Origin: Pedobacter deserti
Lineage (GTDB): Bacteria > Bacteroidota > Bacteroidia > Sphingobacteriales > Sphingobacteriaceae
Length of the DNA: 64,000 bases
Assembly: GCF_024436415.1 (NCBI RefSeq)
Contig: NZ_JAFMZQ010000003.1
Coordinates: 1 to 64,000 of the forward strand
Reading direction: 5' to 3'
Shown: positions 25,702 to 34,968 of the stretch, in pieces
Position numbering within the stretch: position 1 is the first letter of the stretch
Layout: each line of letters begins with the position of its first letter
The notes under the pieces: generated by a model
The model's input: the letters and a program-made list of their open reading frames with translations, nothing else
What the model was told of the DNA's origin: nothing
Database searches by the model: none
Position numbers and translations under genes: made by a program

Positions 25702-26988
25702 CTACAACCCGGTTGCTACAGTGTTTTCACCCCTGGTTTTAATAAGCTCAGTACGTAACCCAAGGCTCCTGAAAGCTTCAAGAGGAGCTAAGGCGGCACC
25801 ATTCCTAAGCCGAGCCTCTGCCACCAGTGGCCGAAGGTCGCTCCGGAAAGCATGTTGCAATATTTCCTGGGCAAGCGCTGCATCATTTGCTTCCTGCGCC
25901 TTCTTCAAAGCCTCACGATCAATGACCAATGCCTGTGCATAGGCCAGCATAATTGCCTCTACCGATTGCAAAAGATCTTCAAGAGGGTCTTTTACATTAT
26001 GTGAAGCATCGATCATCCATCCGAGATCTTTGGCATGATCCATACCGCGACTGTCCATTCCTTCAACAAGTTCGTTAAATATGAGAAACAGCTGGTACGG
26101 CTTAATGCTTCCGGCGGTCAGATCGTCGTCGCCATATTTTGAATCATTGAAATGGAAGCCTCCAAGTTTACCCTCCATGAGCAGGAGCGAAACGATCTGT
26201 TCAATATTCGCGTTCGGCAAATGGTGACCAAGGTCTACGAGTGTATAGGCCTGCGGGCCCAATTTAGAGGCGTAAAGTAAAGACTGGCCCCAGTCGCCCA
26301 CCGTCGTAGAATAAAAGTTAGGCTCAAACGCTTTATATTCCACAAAAAGTTTCCAGTCGGCCGGCAAAGCTGCATAGATCTCCTGCAGTGATTCAAGTGT
26401 ATTTTGAAAAGCCCTGCGGAAGTTAAGCTGACCCGGAAAAGAAGATCCGTCGGCCAGCCAAACCGTTAATGCCTTCGAGCCTAAGGCCTCGCCTTGCCGG
26501 ATCACCTCGATATTATGTGCAATGGCTTGCCTCCGCACTTGCGGATCTACATGCTGCAGCGATCCGAACTTGTAACTAAGCGGCTGGCCTGACTGATCCT
26601 GAAAAGTATTGGAATTCATGGCATCAAAGCGAAGGCCATGCGATGCCGCCAGTTGTCTGACGGATTCCGCTTCGCTGGCCTTGACCTGATCCCAGGGTAT
26701 GTGCAACGAGATCGCGCCGCTCGAGCCGTTCAGGCGATGCAGCAAACCAACATCAGAGATTTTCTCTTCCAGGTTTCTCGGCTCTCCGCCAGAGGAAAAC
26801 CTTCCGAACCGTGTGCCCCCCGTGCCTAACGCCCAGCTGGGAATAGCGATCTGGAATTCCATCAGGCGGCCAATAATTTCGGTAGCCCCCGGAATTTCGC
26901 TCAAGCAGTGGTCTAGCCGGCGGTAATGCGCATCCAGCAGCGGGGCATTTACCGCATCGATATGATGATTTTCAAGTTTCATAAACAA
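25702..26988 (-). CDS. rhaI: L-rhamnose isomerase, RhaI type
   Basis: 428 residues, TIM-barrel isomerase. Motifs include IAIPSWALGTGGTRFGRF, ISLHIPWDQV, LTVWLADGSSFPGQ, LFVEYKAFEPNFYSTTVGDWG, YTLVDLGHHLPNANIEQIV and GGFHFNDSKYGDDDLTAGSI, where Glu/Asp/His ligate Mn2+. This is the RhaI lineage (as in Pseudomonas/Streptomyces), unrelated at family level to E. coli RhaA, converting L-rhamnose to L-rhamnulose in the cytoplasm. 9 bp downstream of rhaEW and 6 bp upstream of the kinase. High confidence because the whole pathway is contiguous. Confidence 0.9.
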   Translation of the reverse strand: MFMKLENHHIDAVNAPLLDAHYRRLDHCLSEIPGATEIIGRLMEFQIAIPSWALGTGGTRFGRFSSGGEPRNLEEKISDVGLLHRLNGSSGAISLHIPWDQVKASEAESVRQLAASHGLRFDAMNSNTFQDQSGQPLSYKFGSLQHVDPQVRRQAIAHNIEVIRQGEALGSKALTVWLADGSSFPGQLNFRRAFQNTLESLQEIYAALPADWKLFVEYKAFEPNFYSTTVGDWGQSLLYASKLGPQAYTLVDLGHHLPNANIEQIVSLLLMEGKLGGFHFNDSKYGDDDLTAGSIKPYQLFLIFNELVEGMDSRGMDHAKDLGWMIDASHNVKDPLEDLLQSVEAIMLAYAQALVIDREALKKAQEANDAALAQEILQHAFRSDLRPLVAEARLRNGAALAPLEAFRSLGLRTELIKTRGENTVATGL

Positions 26989-26997
26989 CGATTTTAA

Positions 26998-29118
26998 TTA
27001 ACGGACGAAAGCAGCAGCTACCCCGCCGTCTACGTTCAACATATTTCCGGTCGACTTACCAAGCAAACCACCGACGAAAGCAAAACAAGCGTTCGCAATA
27101 TCGTCCGGAAGGATAACCTCATTCAGCAAGGTACGTTTTGCATAGTAAGCTGGCAACTCATCGACTGAAATTCCATAGGCCTTGGCTCTCCCTTCGGCCC
27201 AGCCTCCAGCCCAAATATTGCTATCGCTTATCACGGCATCGGGGTTCACCACATTAACACGGACACCCTCAGCACCCAATTCCGCAGCGTTTAGTCTGCT
27301 TAGATGCAATTGTGCCGCCTTCGCACTGCCATATCCGGCGTTGTTAGGTCCGCTTACCAAAGCATTTTTGCTTACAATATTTAAGATGTCGCCTCCCAAG
27401 GCCTGCTTTTGCATCACTGCTACCGCAGCCTGGGTAACCAAAAACTGACCTTTCACAAGCACATCATACAAAAGATCCCAATCGCCTTCAGTATGGTCGC
27501 CAATCGTCTTGGAAATGGAAAGACCTGCGTTATTTACCACAATATCTACCCCGCCAAACGCACATGCAGCAATATTGAATGCCTCCGAAATCTGCGCGCT
27601 GTCTGTAACATCAAGTACCGCAGTAGCAAAGGCATCTTTGCCATACCATTGCTCAAATTCAGTTGCTGCTACCGACAAACGTTCCTGGTTCATGTCGTTC
27701 AGCAATACGACAGCTCCTTCTTCTGCAAACTTGCGGGCAATCGCCTTACCTATACCCCCCGCACTGCCGGTCACCAAAGCAATCTTTCCTGTCAGCGGCT
27801 TAGGCTTTGGCATCCTTTGTAATTTAGCCTCTTCCAGCAACCAGTACTCTATATTGAATGCCTCCTGTCTCGGTAAAGAAGTGTATTCAGAGATGGCCTC
27901 TGCGCCTTTCATAACATTGATAGCGTTGATATAAAACTCGGCAGCAACGCGGGCCGTCTGTTTGTCCTTAGAAAAAGAGAACATGCCGACGCCGGGGTAT
28001 AAAATGATAACGGGGTTAGGATCGCGGATCGGGGGACTATCATCGTGTTTGCACGACTCATAGTATGCCGCATACATTGCTCTGTAGGCCTCAAATTCCG
28101 GTTGCAGCTTCTCCCTCAATACCTGCACATTGCTCAAATCCTCTGAGGGTTGCAGCTTCAGGACAAGCGGACTGATCTTGGTGCGCAGAAAGTGGTCGGG
28201 GCAACTGGTACCCATGGGCGCAAGACGACCGAGATCACTTGAGTTAATAAACTCCAGCACCCGAGGGTCGTCCGTAAAATGGCCTACCATATGTCTATCG
28301 CTCGAACAGAAACCCCGAAGCACTGGTGCAATCCCTGCCGCTTGCTTTCTGCGAGCATCTGCTTTCAGACTCTCCAGCCGCTGCCCGCCGAAAGCCTGTC
28401 CGGCGCCCTTATAATGCTGCTCCAGGTAATCGGCACATTTCTCGATCACCTCAAGTGTATTCAAATAACTTTCGTAGGCTGTTTCGCCCCAGGTGAACAA
28501 GCCGTGCGACCCTAACATGATGCCGCGTATTCCCGGATTTTCTTCCAGACAGCGACGAAGCATGAGGCCCAGCTCAAAACCAGGCTTTTGCCATGGCACC
28601 CAGCCAATTGTACCGCCAAAGAGCTCCTGCGTAATGCGCTCACCATCTTTCGAGGCCGCGATGGCGATGGCTGCATCCGGGTGCAAATGGTCAATATGTT
28701 TAAAAGGCAGAAAGCCATGCAGAGGCGTATCTATAGAAGGTGCCTTCGACTCCAGATCGTAAATACAGTGATTGAACAGCGCCACCATTTCATCCTCGTG
28801 CGCCAGTCCGCGATACCTGCGTTCCAGGTTCCTCAGGCGGTCTACATACAAAGCGGCCAGTCCACTACGCTTCAGCGTACCCAGGTCGCCGCCCGATCCC
28901 TTCACCCACATCACCTCCTTCATCTCCCCTGTCAGCGGATCCTCAGCCATGGCCTTACAGGACGTGTTGCCACCGCCATAGTTGGTCAACCGCAGATCGG
29001 CTCCGAGCAGGTTAGACCGGTAAATCAGGAGGGCAACCTCATCGCCAGCCAACTCGGCAGCCTTCTCATCATCCCACAAATAGCTCACATGCTTAAAATC
29101 AGTATTTCTGATAGTCAT
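26998..29118 (-). CDS. rhaEW: bifunctional rhamnulose-1-phosphate aldolase / lactaldehyde dehydrogenase
   Basis: 706 residues, a natural fusion. N-terminal class II aldolase/adducin domain (about 20-400) with the GSGGDLGTLKRSGLAALYVD, DTPLHGFLPFKHIDHLHPDA (metal His) and MLGSHGLFTWGETAYESY blocks; C-terminal short-chain dehydrogenase (about 440-706) with VTGSAGGIGKAIARKF and the catalytic YGSAK. It splits L-rhamnulose 1-phosphate to DHAP and L-lactaldehyde and oxidises the latter to L-lactate. The RhaEW fusion is known from Alphaproteobacteria, Bacilli and Bacteroidota. It follows rhaT by 22 bp. A large fused enzyme avoids release of the reactive aldehyde. Confidence 0.92.
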   Translation of the reverse strand: MTIRNTDFKHVSYLWDDEKAAELAGDEVALLIYRSNLLGADLRLTNYGGGNTSCKAMAEDPLTGEMKEVMWVKGSGGDLGTLKRSGLAALYVDRLRNLERRYRGLAHEDEMVALFNHCIYDLESKAPSIDTPLHGFLPFKHIDHLHPDAAIAIAASKDGERITQELFGGTIGWVPWQKPGFELGLMLRRCLEENPGIRGIMLGSHGLFTWGETAYESYLNTLEVIEKCADYLEQHYKGAGQAFGGQRLESLKADARRKQAAGIAPVLRGFCSSDRHMVGHFTDDPRVLEFINSSDLGRLAPMGTSCPDHFLRTKISPLVLKLQPSEDLSNVQVLREKLQPEFEAYRAMYAAYYESCKHDDSPPIRDPNPVIILYPGVGMFSFSKDKQTARVAAEFYINAINVMKGAEAISEYTSLPRQEAFNIEYWLLEEAKLQRMPKPKPLTGKIALVTGSAGGIGKAIARKFAEEGAVVLLNDMNQERLSVAATEFEQWYGKDAFATAVLDVTDSAQISEAFNIAACAFGGVDIVVNNAGLSISKTIGDHTEGDWDLLYDVLVKGQFLVTQAAVAVMQKQALGGDILNIVSKNALVSGPNNAGYGSAKAAQLHLSRLNAAELGAEGVRVNVVNPDAVISDSNIWAGGWAEGRAKAYGISVDELPAYYAKRTLLNEVILPDDIANACFAFVGGLLGKSTGNMLNVDGGVAAAFVR

Positions 29119-29140
29119 AAACGTATATCAATTATGTTTT

Positions 29141-30220
29141 TCACTTGATAGAATTTCCGTACCCCACAATGAGTACTGAAAGAATAATAATCGCAATGCC
29201 TGCTGCCACGGTTGCATACGTACGCCGGCTCATCCCTTTCCACTCCCGCAGTATCAGTCCCCATCCATTTGCAATCAGAATGATAAAGGCCATATGCAAA
29301 ATCCACGAACTTGCGCCGTTACCCAATTTACTCTCGCCCATTCCGTAGAAGAAGAACTGCAGAAACCATGTTGTTCCCGCCAGCGCTGAAAACACGTAAT
29401 TGGCCAGTAAAGGGGCTTTGCGGTTCGTATAATCTCCGAAAGTCTTGTTCCGGGCATTTAGTATCATGCACCAGATCAGGTTCGTTGTAAGTCCGCCCCA
29501 AAGGATCACGATGTAACTCACATTGTTCTGGAAAAGAAACTCTCCACGACCCGGGTTTACCGCCTTCCAGGCTTCGTTGGCCTGATTGGCCATATCTTTG
29601 CCGGCGTCGATCCCGAATGCAAAACACGCACTCAGGATACCTGAGATGATAGATACAGTTAAGCCTAGACCGATTTTATACTCGTTGTTCGACGGATCGG
29701 CCTTACCACCAGCCACAAGATCGCGCTCCTTCATACCCCCGGCTCTCCCGCAAATAACGATCCCGATGACACACACGAGCAGCCCCAAAAGCACCATATT
29801 CCCCCACTGCGACGACAGCATATCGTTTAAACTGTCCTTCCCCGGGGCCGGATTAAAATTATAGTATACAGAGGGAATAAGAGCACCGAAGACCGAACAA
29901 AGCCCCAGAATAATCGAACTTCCAAGCGAGACCCCGAGATAACGCACACCCAATCCATAGGTAAGTCCACCAATGCCCCATAGCGCACCAAAAATATAGG
30001 TGAGCAGCAATACGCTTGTATCCGTTCCTGCGATGATCTCAGCGAAACCGGGAATCGTCAGGTAAGCAGCAATGGGTGGGACGATGAGCCATGAAAACAG
30101 GCCACCCACAATCCAGTAGCTTTCCCAGGCCCAGCCCTTTACCTTTTTATACGGAATGTAAAAACTGCCGGAAGCGAATCCGCCAATAAAATGAAAAATT
30201 ACTCCGAGAATTACCTGCAT
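29141..30220 (-). CDS. rhaT: L-rhamnose/H+ symporter RhaT
   Basis: 359 residues, ten predicted transmembrane segments, DMT-superfamily RhaT. Characteristic parts: HFIGGFASGSFYIPYKKVKGWAWESYWIVGGLFSWLIVPPIAAYL at the N-terminus, YIFGALWGIGGLTYGLGVRYLGVSLGSSI and ISGILSACFAFGIDAGKDM. It imports L-rhamnose released by the GH78 enzyme after it crosses the outer membrane. First gene of the four-gene catabolic operon; the candidate operator (30282-30293) lies 62 bp upstream of its ATG, together with a TATTTTAG -7-like element closer to the gene. Confidence 0.93.
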   Translation of the reverse strand: MQVILGVIFHFIGGFASGSFYIPYKKVKGWAWESYWIVGGLFSWLIVPPIAAYLTIPGFAEIIAGTDTSVLLLTYIFGALWGIGGLTYGLGVRYLGVSLGSSIILGLCSVFGALIPSVYYNFNPAPGKDSLNDMLSSQWGNMVLLGLLVCVIGIVICGRAGGMKERDLVAGGKADPSNNEYKIGLGLTVSIISGILSACFAFGIDAGKDMANQANEAWKAVNPGRGEFLFQNNVSYIVILWGGLTTNLIWCMILNARNKTFGDYTNRKAPLLANYVFSALAGTTWFLQFFFYGMGESKLGNGASSWILHMAFIILIANGWGLILREWKGMSRRTYATVAAGIAIIILSVLIVGYGNSIK

Positions 30221-30281
30221 AGCTGTTCAGTTTATATTGGTTTGTGGTAATCTAAAATAAGGTTATAGATACGCAATACTG

Positions 30282-30293
30282 TCATGCACCATC
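30282..30293 (-). promoter_or_regulatory. candidate rhamnose operator upstream of rhaT
   Basis: The word GATGGTGCATGA (minus strand) occurs here, in the 85-bp gap between the regulator gene and rhaT, and again at 34068-34079 before the rhamnosidase gene. The core ATG-GTG-CAT is an imperfect palindrome, the shape expected for a dimeric GntR-type repressor. On the minus strand it sits just before an ATTG (-33-like) element, so binding would cover the promoter. Assignment to the neighbouring GntR regulator is inference. Confidence 0.6.
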
Positions 30294-30305
30294 ATGGTAA
30301 GGCGG

Positions 30306-31337
30306 TTATACCGACGCCCGGTGGATGTAATAGAAAGGCACCTCAATATGACTTCGCACATTGTCAAGTATAAGCTGTGCCGCTGCTGTACCCATAAAAC
30401 GGAAATCGGTAGAGATCGTTGTAATACCGTTTAAAATGATCTTTTTAAGGGGCGTCTCGTTATAGGAAATCACACCGATCTCTTTTCCTACCTCCATATG
30501 CATACCCATGGCTTTTTCGAGCAGCGTGACCAGATCATCTTCCATAAGCGTAATAAAAGCCTCACCAATGGCCAGGGTTTCTTCTGCAATATTGCTCACT
30601 ACCCGATGCGAAAATGCGTATTGTAAACAAAATCGCTGAAAACCGTCCAGTATCTCTCTTGGAAAATAACTCCGCTTCGGAAAAATGATCTTAAGCATGT
30701 GGTACTTACTCAAATGCTCCCGGGCCTCGTCCAGGGCATTATAAATATCATGTTCAAAATTCTCATATACCGCAGCGAAGTCGCCCGTAATACCCGCCAG
30801 CTTCTTATCCAGCAGAATCAATTTCTCCTTCGGGATCGCGTTGATGATATCCCGGGCCTGCGCCTCACCTTCTATGAAATGCGGGATAATGACATAGTGC
30901 GAATACTCGTCTTTCTGGTTAGCCAGGAAACGCTTAAAAAGCGTAAAGTCGTTATTGTATATATAGAAGTCGACCGACACATCCTGCCCTAACGCAGCAA
31001 CGAAAGCGTCGTATACGATTTTCTTATGCGCGCTCAGCTTGTTAAACAGCAGAAACACTTTTAGTTTGCGCTTTACGTCTGACCGGGCCACATAATAGCC
31101 TTTACCCGGCACGGAGCCTATCACATCAAGTTTCTTCAGGTACCGGTAACCTTTTTCGGCAGTATCCCGGGAGATTTCCAGGACATAACTCAGCTCATTG
31201 ATAGAAGGCAGCATCCCGTCCTTCTGCAGCTTTCCCTGTTCTATGGCTTTGATCACCGCATTGCTCAACTGCAGGTACTTCGGTGTGGCCGAATACTCGT
31301 CGATCGTAATAAAATCAAAAAAGTCAGGCAACTTCAT
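30306..31337 (-). CDS. rhaR: GntR-LacI chimeric regulator of rhamnose genes
   Basis: 343 residues. N-terminal GntR winged helix-turn-helix (about 15-85: PKYLQLSNAVIKAIEQGKLQKDGMLPSINELS, YVLEISRDTAEKGYRYLKKLDVIG, PGKGYYVAR) joined to a LacI/periplasmic-binding-protein-like effector domain (about 90-343, ending MGTAAAQLILDNVRSHIEVPFYY). This chimera is the architecture of B. subtilis AraR. It most likely represses the rhamnose genes and releases DNA on binding rhamnose or rhamnulose. It is 17 bp downstream of the rhamnosidase gene, suggesting one transcript and feedback. Confidence 0.85.
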   Translation of the reverse strand: MKLPDFFDFITIDEYSATPKYLQLSNAVIKAIEQGKLQKDGMLPSINELSYVLEISRDTAEKGYRYLKKLDVIGSVPGKGYYVARSDVKRKLKVFLLFNKLSAHKKIVYDAFVAALGQDVSVDFYIYNNDFTLFKRFLANQKDEYSHYVIIPHFIEGEAQARDIINAIPKEKLILLDKKLAGITGDFAAVYENFEHDIYNALDEAREHLSKYHMLKIIFPKRSYFPREILDGFQRFCLQYAFSHRVVSNIAEETLAIGEAFITLMEDDLVTLLEKAMGMHMEVGKEIGVISYNETPLKKIILNGITTISTDFRFMGTAAAQLILDNVRSHIEVPFYYIHRASV

Positions 31338-31354
31338 GCTTAAAAGTACCGAAT

Positions 31355-34027
31355 TTATTTTATTTCAAACCGGTGCTTACCGGCAACGATGTTAAGCGTG
31401 CTGCTTACCGCCGTTCCATTACGGTAAGCCTTCTTATCTGCCGGAAAATGCACTGTCGCCGTCGAGTTGGCCGGAACTACCACATCATAGAACACCGAGG
31501 ACCCGGATCGCTTCCAGGAAGAGACAATCTCCCCATAAGGGCCTGTATGCCGCGCCTCAAACTCATTAAGACCCGATACGAAATTCGGCCGCAGCATGAC
31601 ATTTTTAAATCCCGGGCGTTGCTCATCTGGTTTCAAGCCTCCAAGTGCTTTGTAAAGCCAGGCGCCGATCTCACCAAACATAATGTGGTTTAGTGAAATA
31701 TCATTTTTGGCATCAATGCGCCAGTTCTCATACAAGGTTGTAGCCCCGTTCACGATCCACCAGCCCCAGGAAGGATAAGTTTCCTGTGAGGCTACTGTGT
31801 AAGCCAGATCGGCATAACCGTTTTCACTTAGCGCATTCAAAATCGACTTCGTGCCCAGCAAACCCACATCAATGTGATTGTTGCTCTCGGAAACTTTCTT
31901 AGCCAGATTCGCCGCAACCTTAGCTTTCAGGTTCTCAGGCACCAGTCCCCAGTACAACGGCATGCTCAATTCCGTTTGGAGGCCGGCACCGTATATGGCG
32001 GTCGACTCGTTCAGATATTTTTTATTAAAAGCAGCCTTTATCTTATTGGCCAGGGCAGCATACCGATTCGCGTCGACCGTATTGTTCAGCAATCGGGCCG
32101 TTTTGGCCATGATCGTCACGTCTACAAAATAATATACCGACGAAGTAAACTCCACAGGAGGCTTGGTACTCACCGGAACCCAGTCGCCCAGCCCCCAGGT
32201 GGTCAGACCCGATGGCGCAATATCTGTAATGTGGTCTACATACCGCCTCATATTGTCGTAATTAGCGCGCAGAATCCGGTCGTCGCCATAATACTGATAA
32301 ATGTTCCAGGGAATAAGTACCATCGTACTCGTCCAGTCAGGCCCGTTGCCCCATTCATAGCCCCATCCGTCGGTAGGAATGATAGAAGGCAAAACGCCGT
32401 TTGGCTGCTGTTCATCACGATGATCAGCCATCCACTTCTCATAAATCGTTATGCCATCAAAACTGAAAAGACCTGTTTCCACAGCAATATGCGCATCGCC
32501 CGTCCATCCGTTCTTTTCGCGTTGCGGACAGTCGGTCGGATAACCGAACAGGTTAGACAAATAGGAACTGTTTGTGGCAAACCAGATCTTGTCGACCGTT
32601 GGGTTCGAAGACTTAATGTGGCCGGTAACAGGTACGTCGCTATGCATAAAATATCCTGTAATGTCCGATTGTTTCAGCTTAACCGGCTTGCTTGCCGTCA
32701 CCTCCACGTACTGAAAACCTTTGTAGTTGAACCGGGGCATAAACGACTCTTCTCCCCTCCCGCTGAGTATAAAAATATCCGTCTGGAAAGGATCTGTATC
32801 GTCGGTAGGCCGATAGTGCTGATCGATATTCGACATATCTACCCGACCGCTCTTATATAAACGCTCCGCATGTTTAAGCCTTACCACAGTACCCGCTTCG
32901 CCGGTGACAGTGATCTTGCTTACCCCAGAGATATTTCTACCGATATCAAATACGTATGCCGTGTCATTGATCTTGTTCATATGCACCGCCGGTAGGGTAT
33001 CCACATTTCTTATCGGATGCAAAGCCTGCGCAACCACGTTGTCAGAAGGTGCGCTTCTCGGAATGGAGCCTTTCCATTTTGAATCATCAAAGTTCACCAC
33101 ATTCCATCCAAACTGCTCCAATCGAGCGTCATAATGCTCAGCAGTGTATATGCTATTAAAAATAACCGGACTTAAAGAGGTTTTCCAGTCACGATCGGAA
33201 CCCAGGGTTTCCACAGAGCCATCGGCATAAGTGATGCGCAGGTCCATACAAAAGGTTGGCCTGTTGCGCCAAGGGGCGTTATGGAAGTCCCACACGGCGG
33301 TCGACTGATGATTGTACCATCCGTTACCGAGCAACACGCCCACGGCATTCTTGCCATTTTGCAAATGCCCTGTTACATCATAAGTCACGTACAGCGTACG
33401 CCTGTCGTACCGGGTATAGGTCGGGTCCATCCTATGATTGCCTACTTTCCGGCCGTTTAAGTATAACTCATAGAGCCCCCCGCAAGCGATATAAGCCCTG
33501 GCGGATTTAATCTTCTTTTCTGCCGCGAAAACTTTGCGGAAATAAGGCGCTGGCCTTGTATCACGGTTCTGACTGTCGCTGATCCAGCTTCCCTTCCAGT
33601 TGCCGCCCTTCATCATGCCCATTTCAAAACTGGATCCTGCAGAAGCTGGCCGACCATCCTTGTCCCATACTTCAACCAGCCAGAAATACTTCGTAAAGGG
33701 CTCAAGCGGAGTGCCTTTGTACGCTACCAGACTTTTATCGGCACCGATTTTTCCGGAATCCCAAACCACATTCTTTTTAAGTTTCAAACCCGCAGAATCT
33801 TTCCCGACGATGATGCGGTAAGCAGTCTGCCGCGCACCTGTCCGGCCGTCAACCATCACCCATGAAAACCTTGGATTGGTCACGTCAATTCCCAAAGGTC
33901 TCACCAAGTGTTCAGTTTGCAGTTTGGCTGGCCTGCCAGTCTGGGCAACCGCCCCGAGGGCCGTTACGAAGTGAAAAATAAAAATACATGCCAGCAGGGA
34001 TCTGAAAATATAGCTCATAAAGTTCAT
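31355..34027 (-). CDS. secreted alpha-L-rhamnosidase, GH78
   Basis: 890 residues from the ATG at 34027, chosen because it gives a good Sec signal peptide (MNFMSYIFRSLLACIFIFHF..GAVAQ); the open frame continues 62 codons upstream but that part overlaps the repeat array and candidate operator and has no protein-like character. Domains: Fn3-like and beta-jelly-roll N-terminal domains, an (alpha/alpha)6 catalytic barrel with SNLFGYPTDCPQREKNGWTGDAHIAVETGLFSFD (catalytic acid region) and GWGYEWGNGPDWTSTMVLIPW, and a C-terminal beta-sandwich. It releases terminal L-rhamnose from plant or polysaccharide substrates, supplying the downstream operon. Confidence 0.93.
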   Translation of the reverse strand: MNFMSYIFRSLLACIFIFHFVTALGAVAQTGRPAKLQTEHLVRPLGIDVTNPRFSWVMVDGRTGARQTAYRIIVGKDSAGLKLKKNVVWDSGKIGADKSLVAYKGTPLEPFTKYFWLVEVWDKDGRPASAGSSFEMGMMKGGNWKGSWISDSQNRDTRPAPYFRKVFAAEKKIKSARAYIACGGLYELYLNGRKVGNHRMDPTYTRYDRRTLYVTYDVTGHLQNGKNAVGVLLGNGWYNHQSTAVWDFHNAPWRNRPTFCMDLRITYADGSVETLGSDRDWKTSLSPVIFNSIYTAEHYDARLEQFGWNVVNFDDSKWKGSIPRSAPSDNVVAQALHPIRNVDTLPAVHMNKINDTAYVFDIGRNISGVSKITVTGEAGTVVRLKHAERLYKSGRVDMSNIDQHYRPTDDTDPFQTDIFILSGRGEESFMPRFNYKGFQYVEVTASKPVKLKQSDITGYFMHSDVPVTGHIKSSNPTVDKIWFATNSSYLSNLFGYPTDCPQREKNGWTGDAHIAVETGLFSFDGITIYEKWMADHRDEQQPNGVLPSIIPTDGWGYEWGNGPDWTSTMVLIPWNIYQYYGDDRILRANYDNMRRYVDHITDIAPSGLTTWGLGDWVPVSTKPPVEFTSSVYYFVDVTIMAKTARLLNNTVDANRYAALANKIKAAFNKKYLNESTAIYGAGLQTELSMPLYWGLVPENLKAKVAANLAKKVSESNNHIDVGLLGTKSILNALSENGYADLAYTVASQETYPSWGWWIVNGATTLYENWRIDAKNDISLNHIMFGEIGAWLYKALGGLKPDEQRPGFKNVMLRPNFVSGLNEFEARHTGPYGEIVSSWKRSGSSVFYDVVVPANSTATVHFPADKKAYRNGTAVSSTLNIVAGKHRFEIK

Positions 34028-34067
34028 TTGGATAAAACGAGTATCGCGATTTTTTTCCAGAACAGCA

Positions 34068-34079
34068 TCATGCACCATC
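34068..34079 (-). promoter_or_regulatory. candidate rhamnose operator upstream of the GH78 gene
   Basis: Second copy of GATGGTGCATGA (minus strand), 41 bp upstream of the rhamnosidase start codon. Twelve consecutive identical bases shared with the rhaT operator candidate at 30282-30293, at comparable distance from a gene of the same pathway. Confidence 0.6.
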
Positions 34080-34159
34080 CTGCAATATAATTGCGAAGCT
34101 ATACAGGCTAATTCTCCTTCCGTTGCCCGTCGGTAGCTAAGCATACCTCGGCCACCGAT

Positions 34160-34213
34160 CAGTGGATGACAAATGGACAACAAGTGGATGACAAGTGGAT
34201 AACAGCTGGACAA
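34160..34213 (-). repeat. 11-bp tandem array of DnaA-box-like units
   Basis: Five units of 10-11 bp (34160-34169, 34170-34180, 34181-34191, 34192-34202, 34203-34213). Read on the minus strand they are TTGTCCAGCTG, TTATCCACTTG, TCATCCACTTG, TTGTCCATTTG and TCATCCACTG. The second matches 8 of 9 positions of the DnaA box TTATCCACA, and the others 6-7. The period of about one helical turn would place all sites on one DNA face. Function unknown. Confidence 0.7.
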
Positions 34214-34274
34214 AAGACGAACTGATTAGCTTGGCAAACTGTAACGTTTGCCTCAGCTCATACGTTTAAAGGAC

Positions 34275-34952
34275 ATGAAAAAATTAACACTTCTAATCAC
34301 ATTCGTTGCCCTGTCATTGCTGGCTTGTAAAAAACAGCCCCTCGACAAAGCAGACAAACCGAAGCTTCCTGAAGATCCGATGGAAAGCGCTCCTGTAAGC
34401 GGAACTACTTTGGGTGACAATCCTAATGCTGAAATAATATGCAGGGAGGTAAACGCAGTTCTGGGATATAATCAGCACGTTTCTCTCGATGTAGATGCAG
34501 ATGGTAACGCTGACTTCAATTTCTTCTCTATCCTGATTCATCATAACGACAAGCCGCATATGTACCTGATGGTAAGCCCTAAATCAGCTAAAAGCGCAAG
34601 AGTTATGGTTCGGGATGGCGAGGAACTGGTGATCAACGCACTATGGACGCAACCACTGGAGAAAGATGAACTGATCTCGGAAACGCCGGTTGATGGCTGC
34701 ATCTGGACGGACGCCCTCACTAAAGGTTTCATCACTGGTTCATCTAAAACCGCGCAGCAGGAAAGCTACACTGGTCTCTGGGCAGGTAAATCGGATAAAT
34801 TTCTCGGGATCAGGTTTAAAATTGACGGAAATCAGCATTACGGATGGATCAAACTGAGCCATGATAAGATCTCCGACAAGATAAGCCTGATCAGCTATGC
34901 TTATCAGAAGATTGCCGGTAAGGCTATTGAAGCGGGCCATACTGGGTCCTGA
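34275..34952 (+). CDS. hypothetical lipoprotein, 225 aa
   Basis: Start taken at the ATG at 34275 because MKKLTLLITFVALSLLACKK is a lipoprotein signal with the lipobox LLAC (Cys18); an AAAGGA stretch lies just upstream, and the nine codons before it look unlike coding sequence. The mature part contains VSLDVDADGNADFNFFSILIHHND, a Ca-binding-like DxDxDG stretch (DVDADGNAD) and YGWIKLSHDKISDKISLISYAYQKI, a region resembling a jelly-roll edge seen in secreted Bacteroidota proteins. I do not recognise a named family. No operon partner is obvious; the ThuA-like gene follows on the same strand after 16 bp. Confidence 0.72.
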   Translation: MKKLTLLITFVALSLLACKKQPLDKADKPKLPEDPMESAPVSGTTLGDNPNAEIICREVNAVLGYNQHVSLDVDADGNADFNFFSILIHHNDKPHMYLMVSPKSAKSARVMVRDGEELVINALWTQPLEKDELISETPVDGCIWTDALTKGFITGSSKTAQQESYTGLWAGKSDKFLGIRFKIDGNQHYGWIKLSHDKISDKISLISYAYQKIAGKAIEAGHTGS

Positions 34953-34968
34953 TTAATGCTTAACTGAA

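Noticed and set aside
31874..32860. 328-codon plus-strand frame inside the GH78 gene
   Set aside because: Fully antisense to a conserved rhamnosidase with intact catalytic motifs; no promoter or family-like sequence.
34028..34213. N-terminal extension of the GH78 protein to 34213
   Set aside because: The extension covers the candidate operator and the 11-bp array, and would put a signal peptide internally at residue 63.
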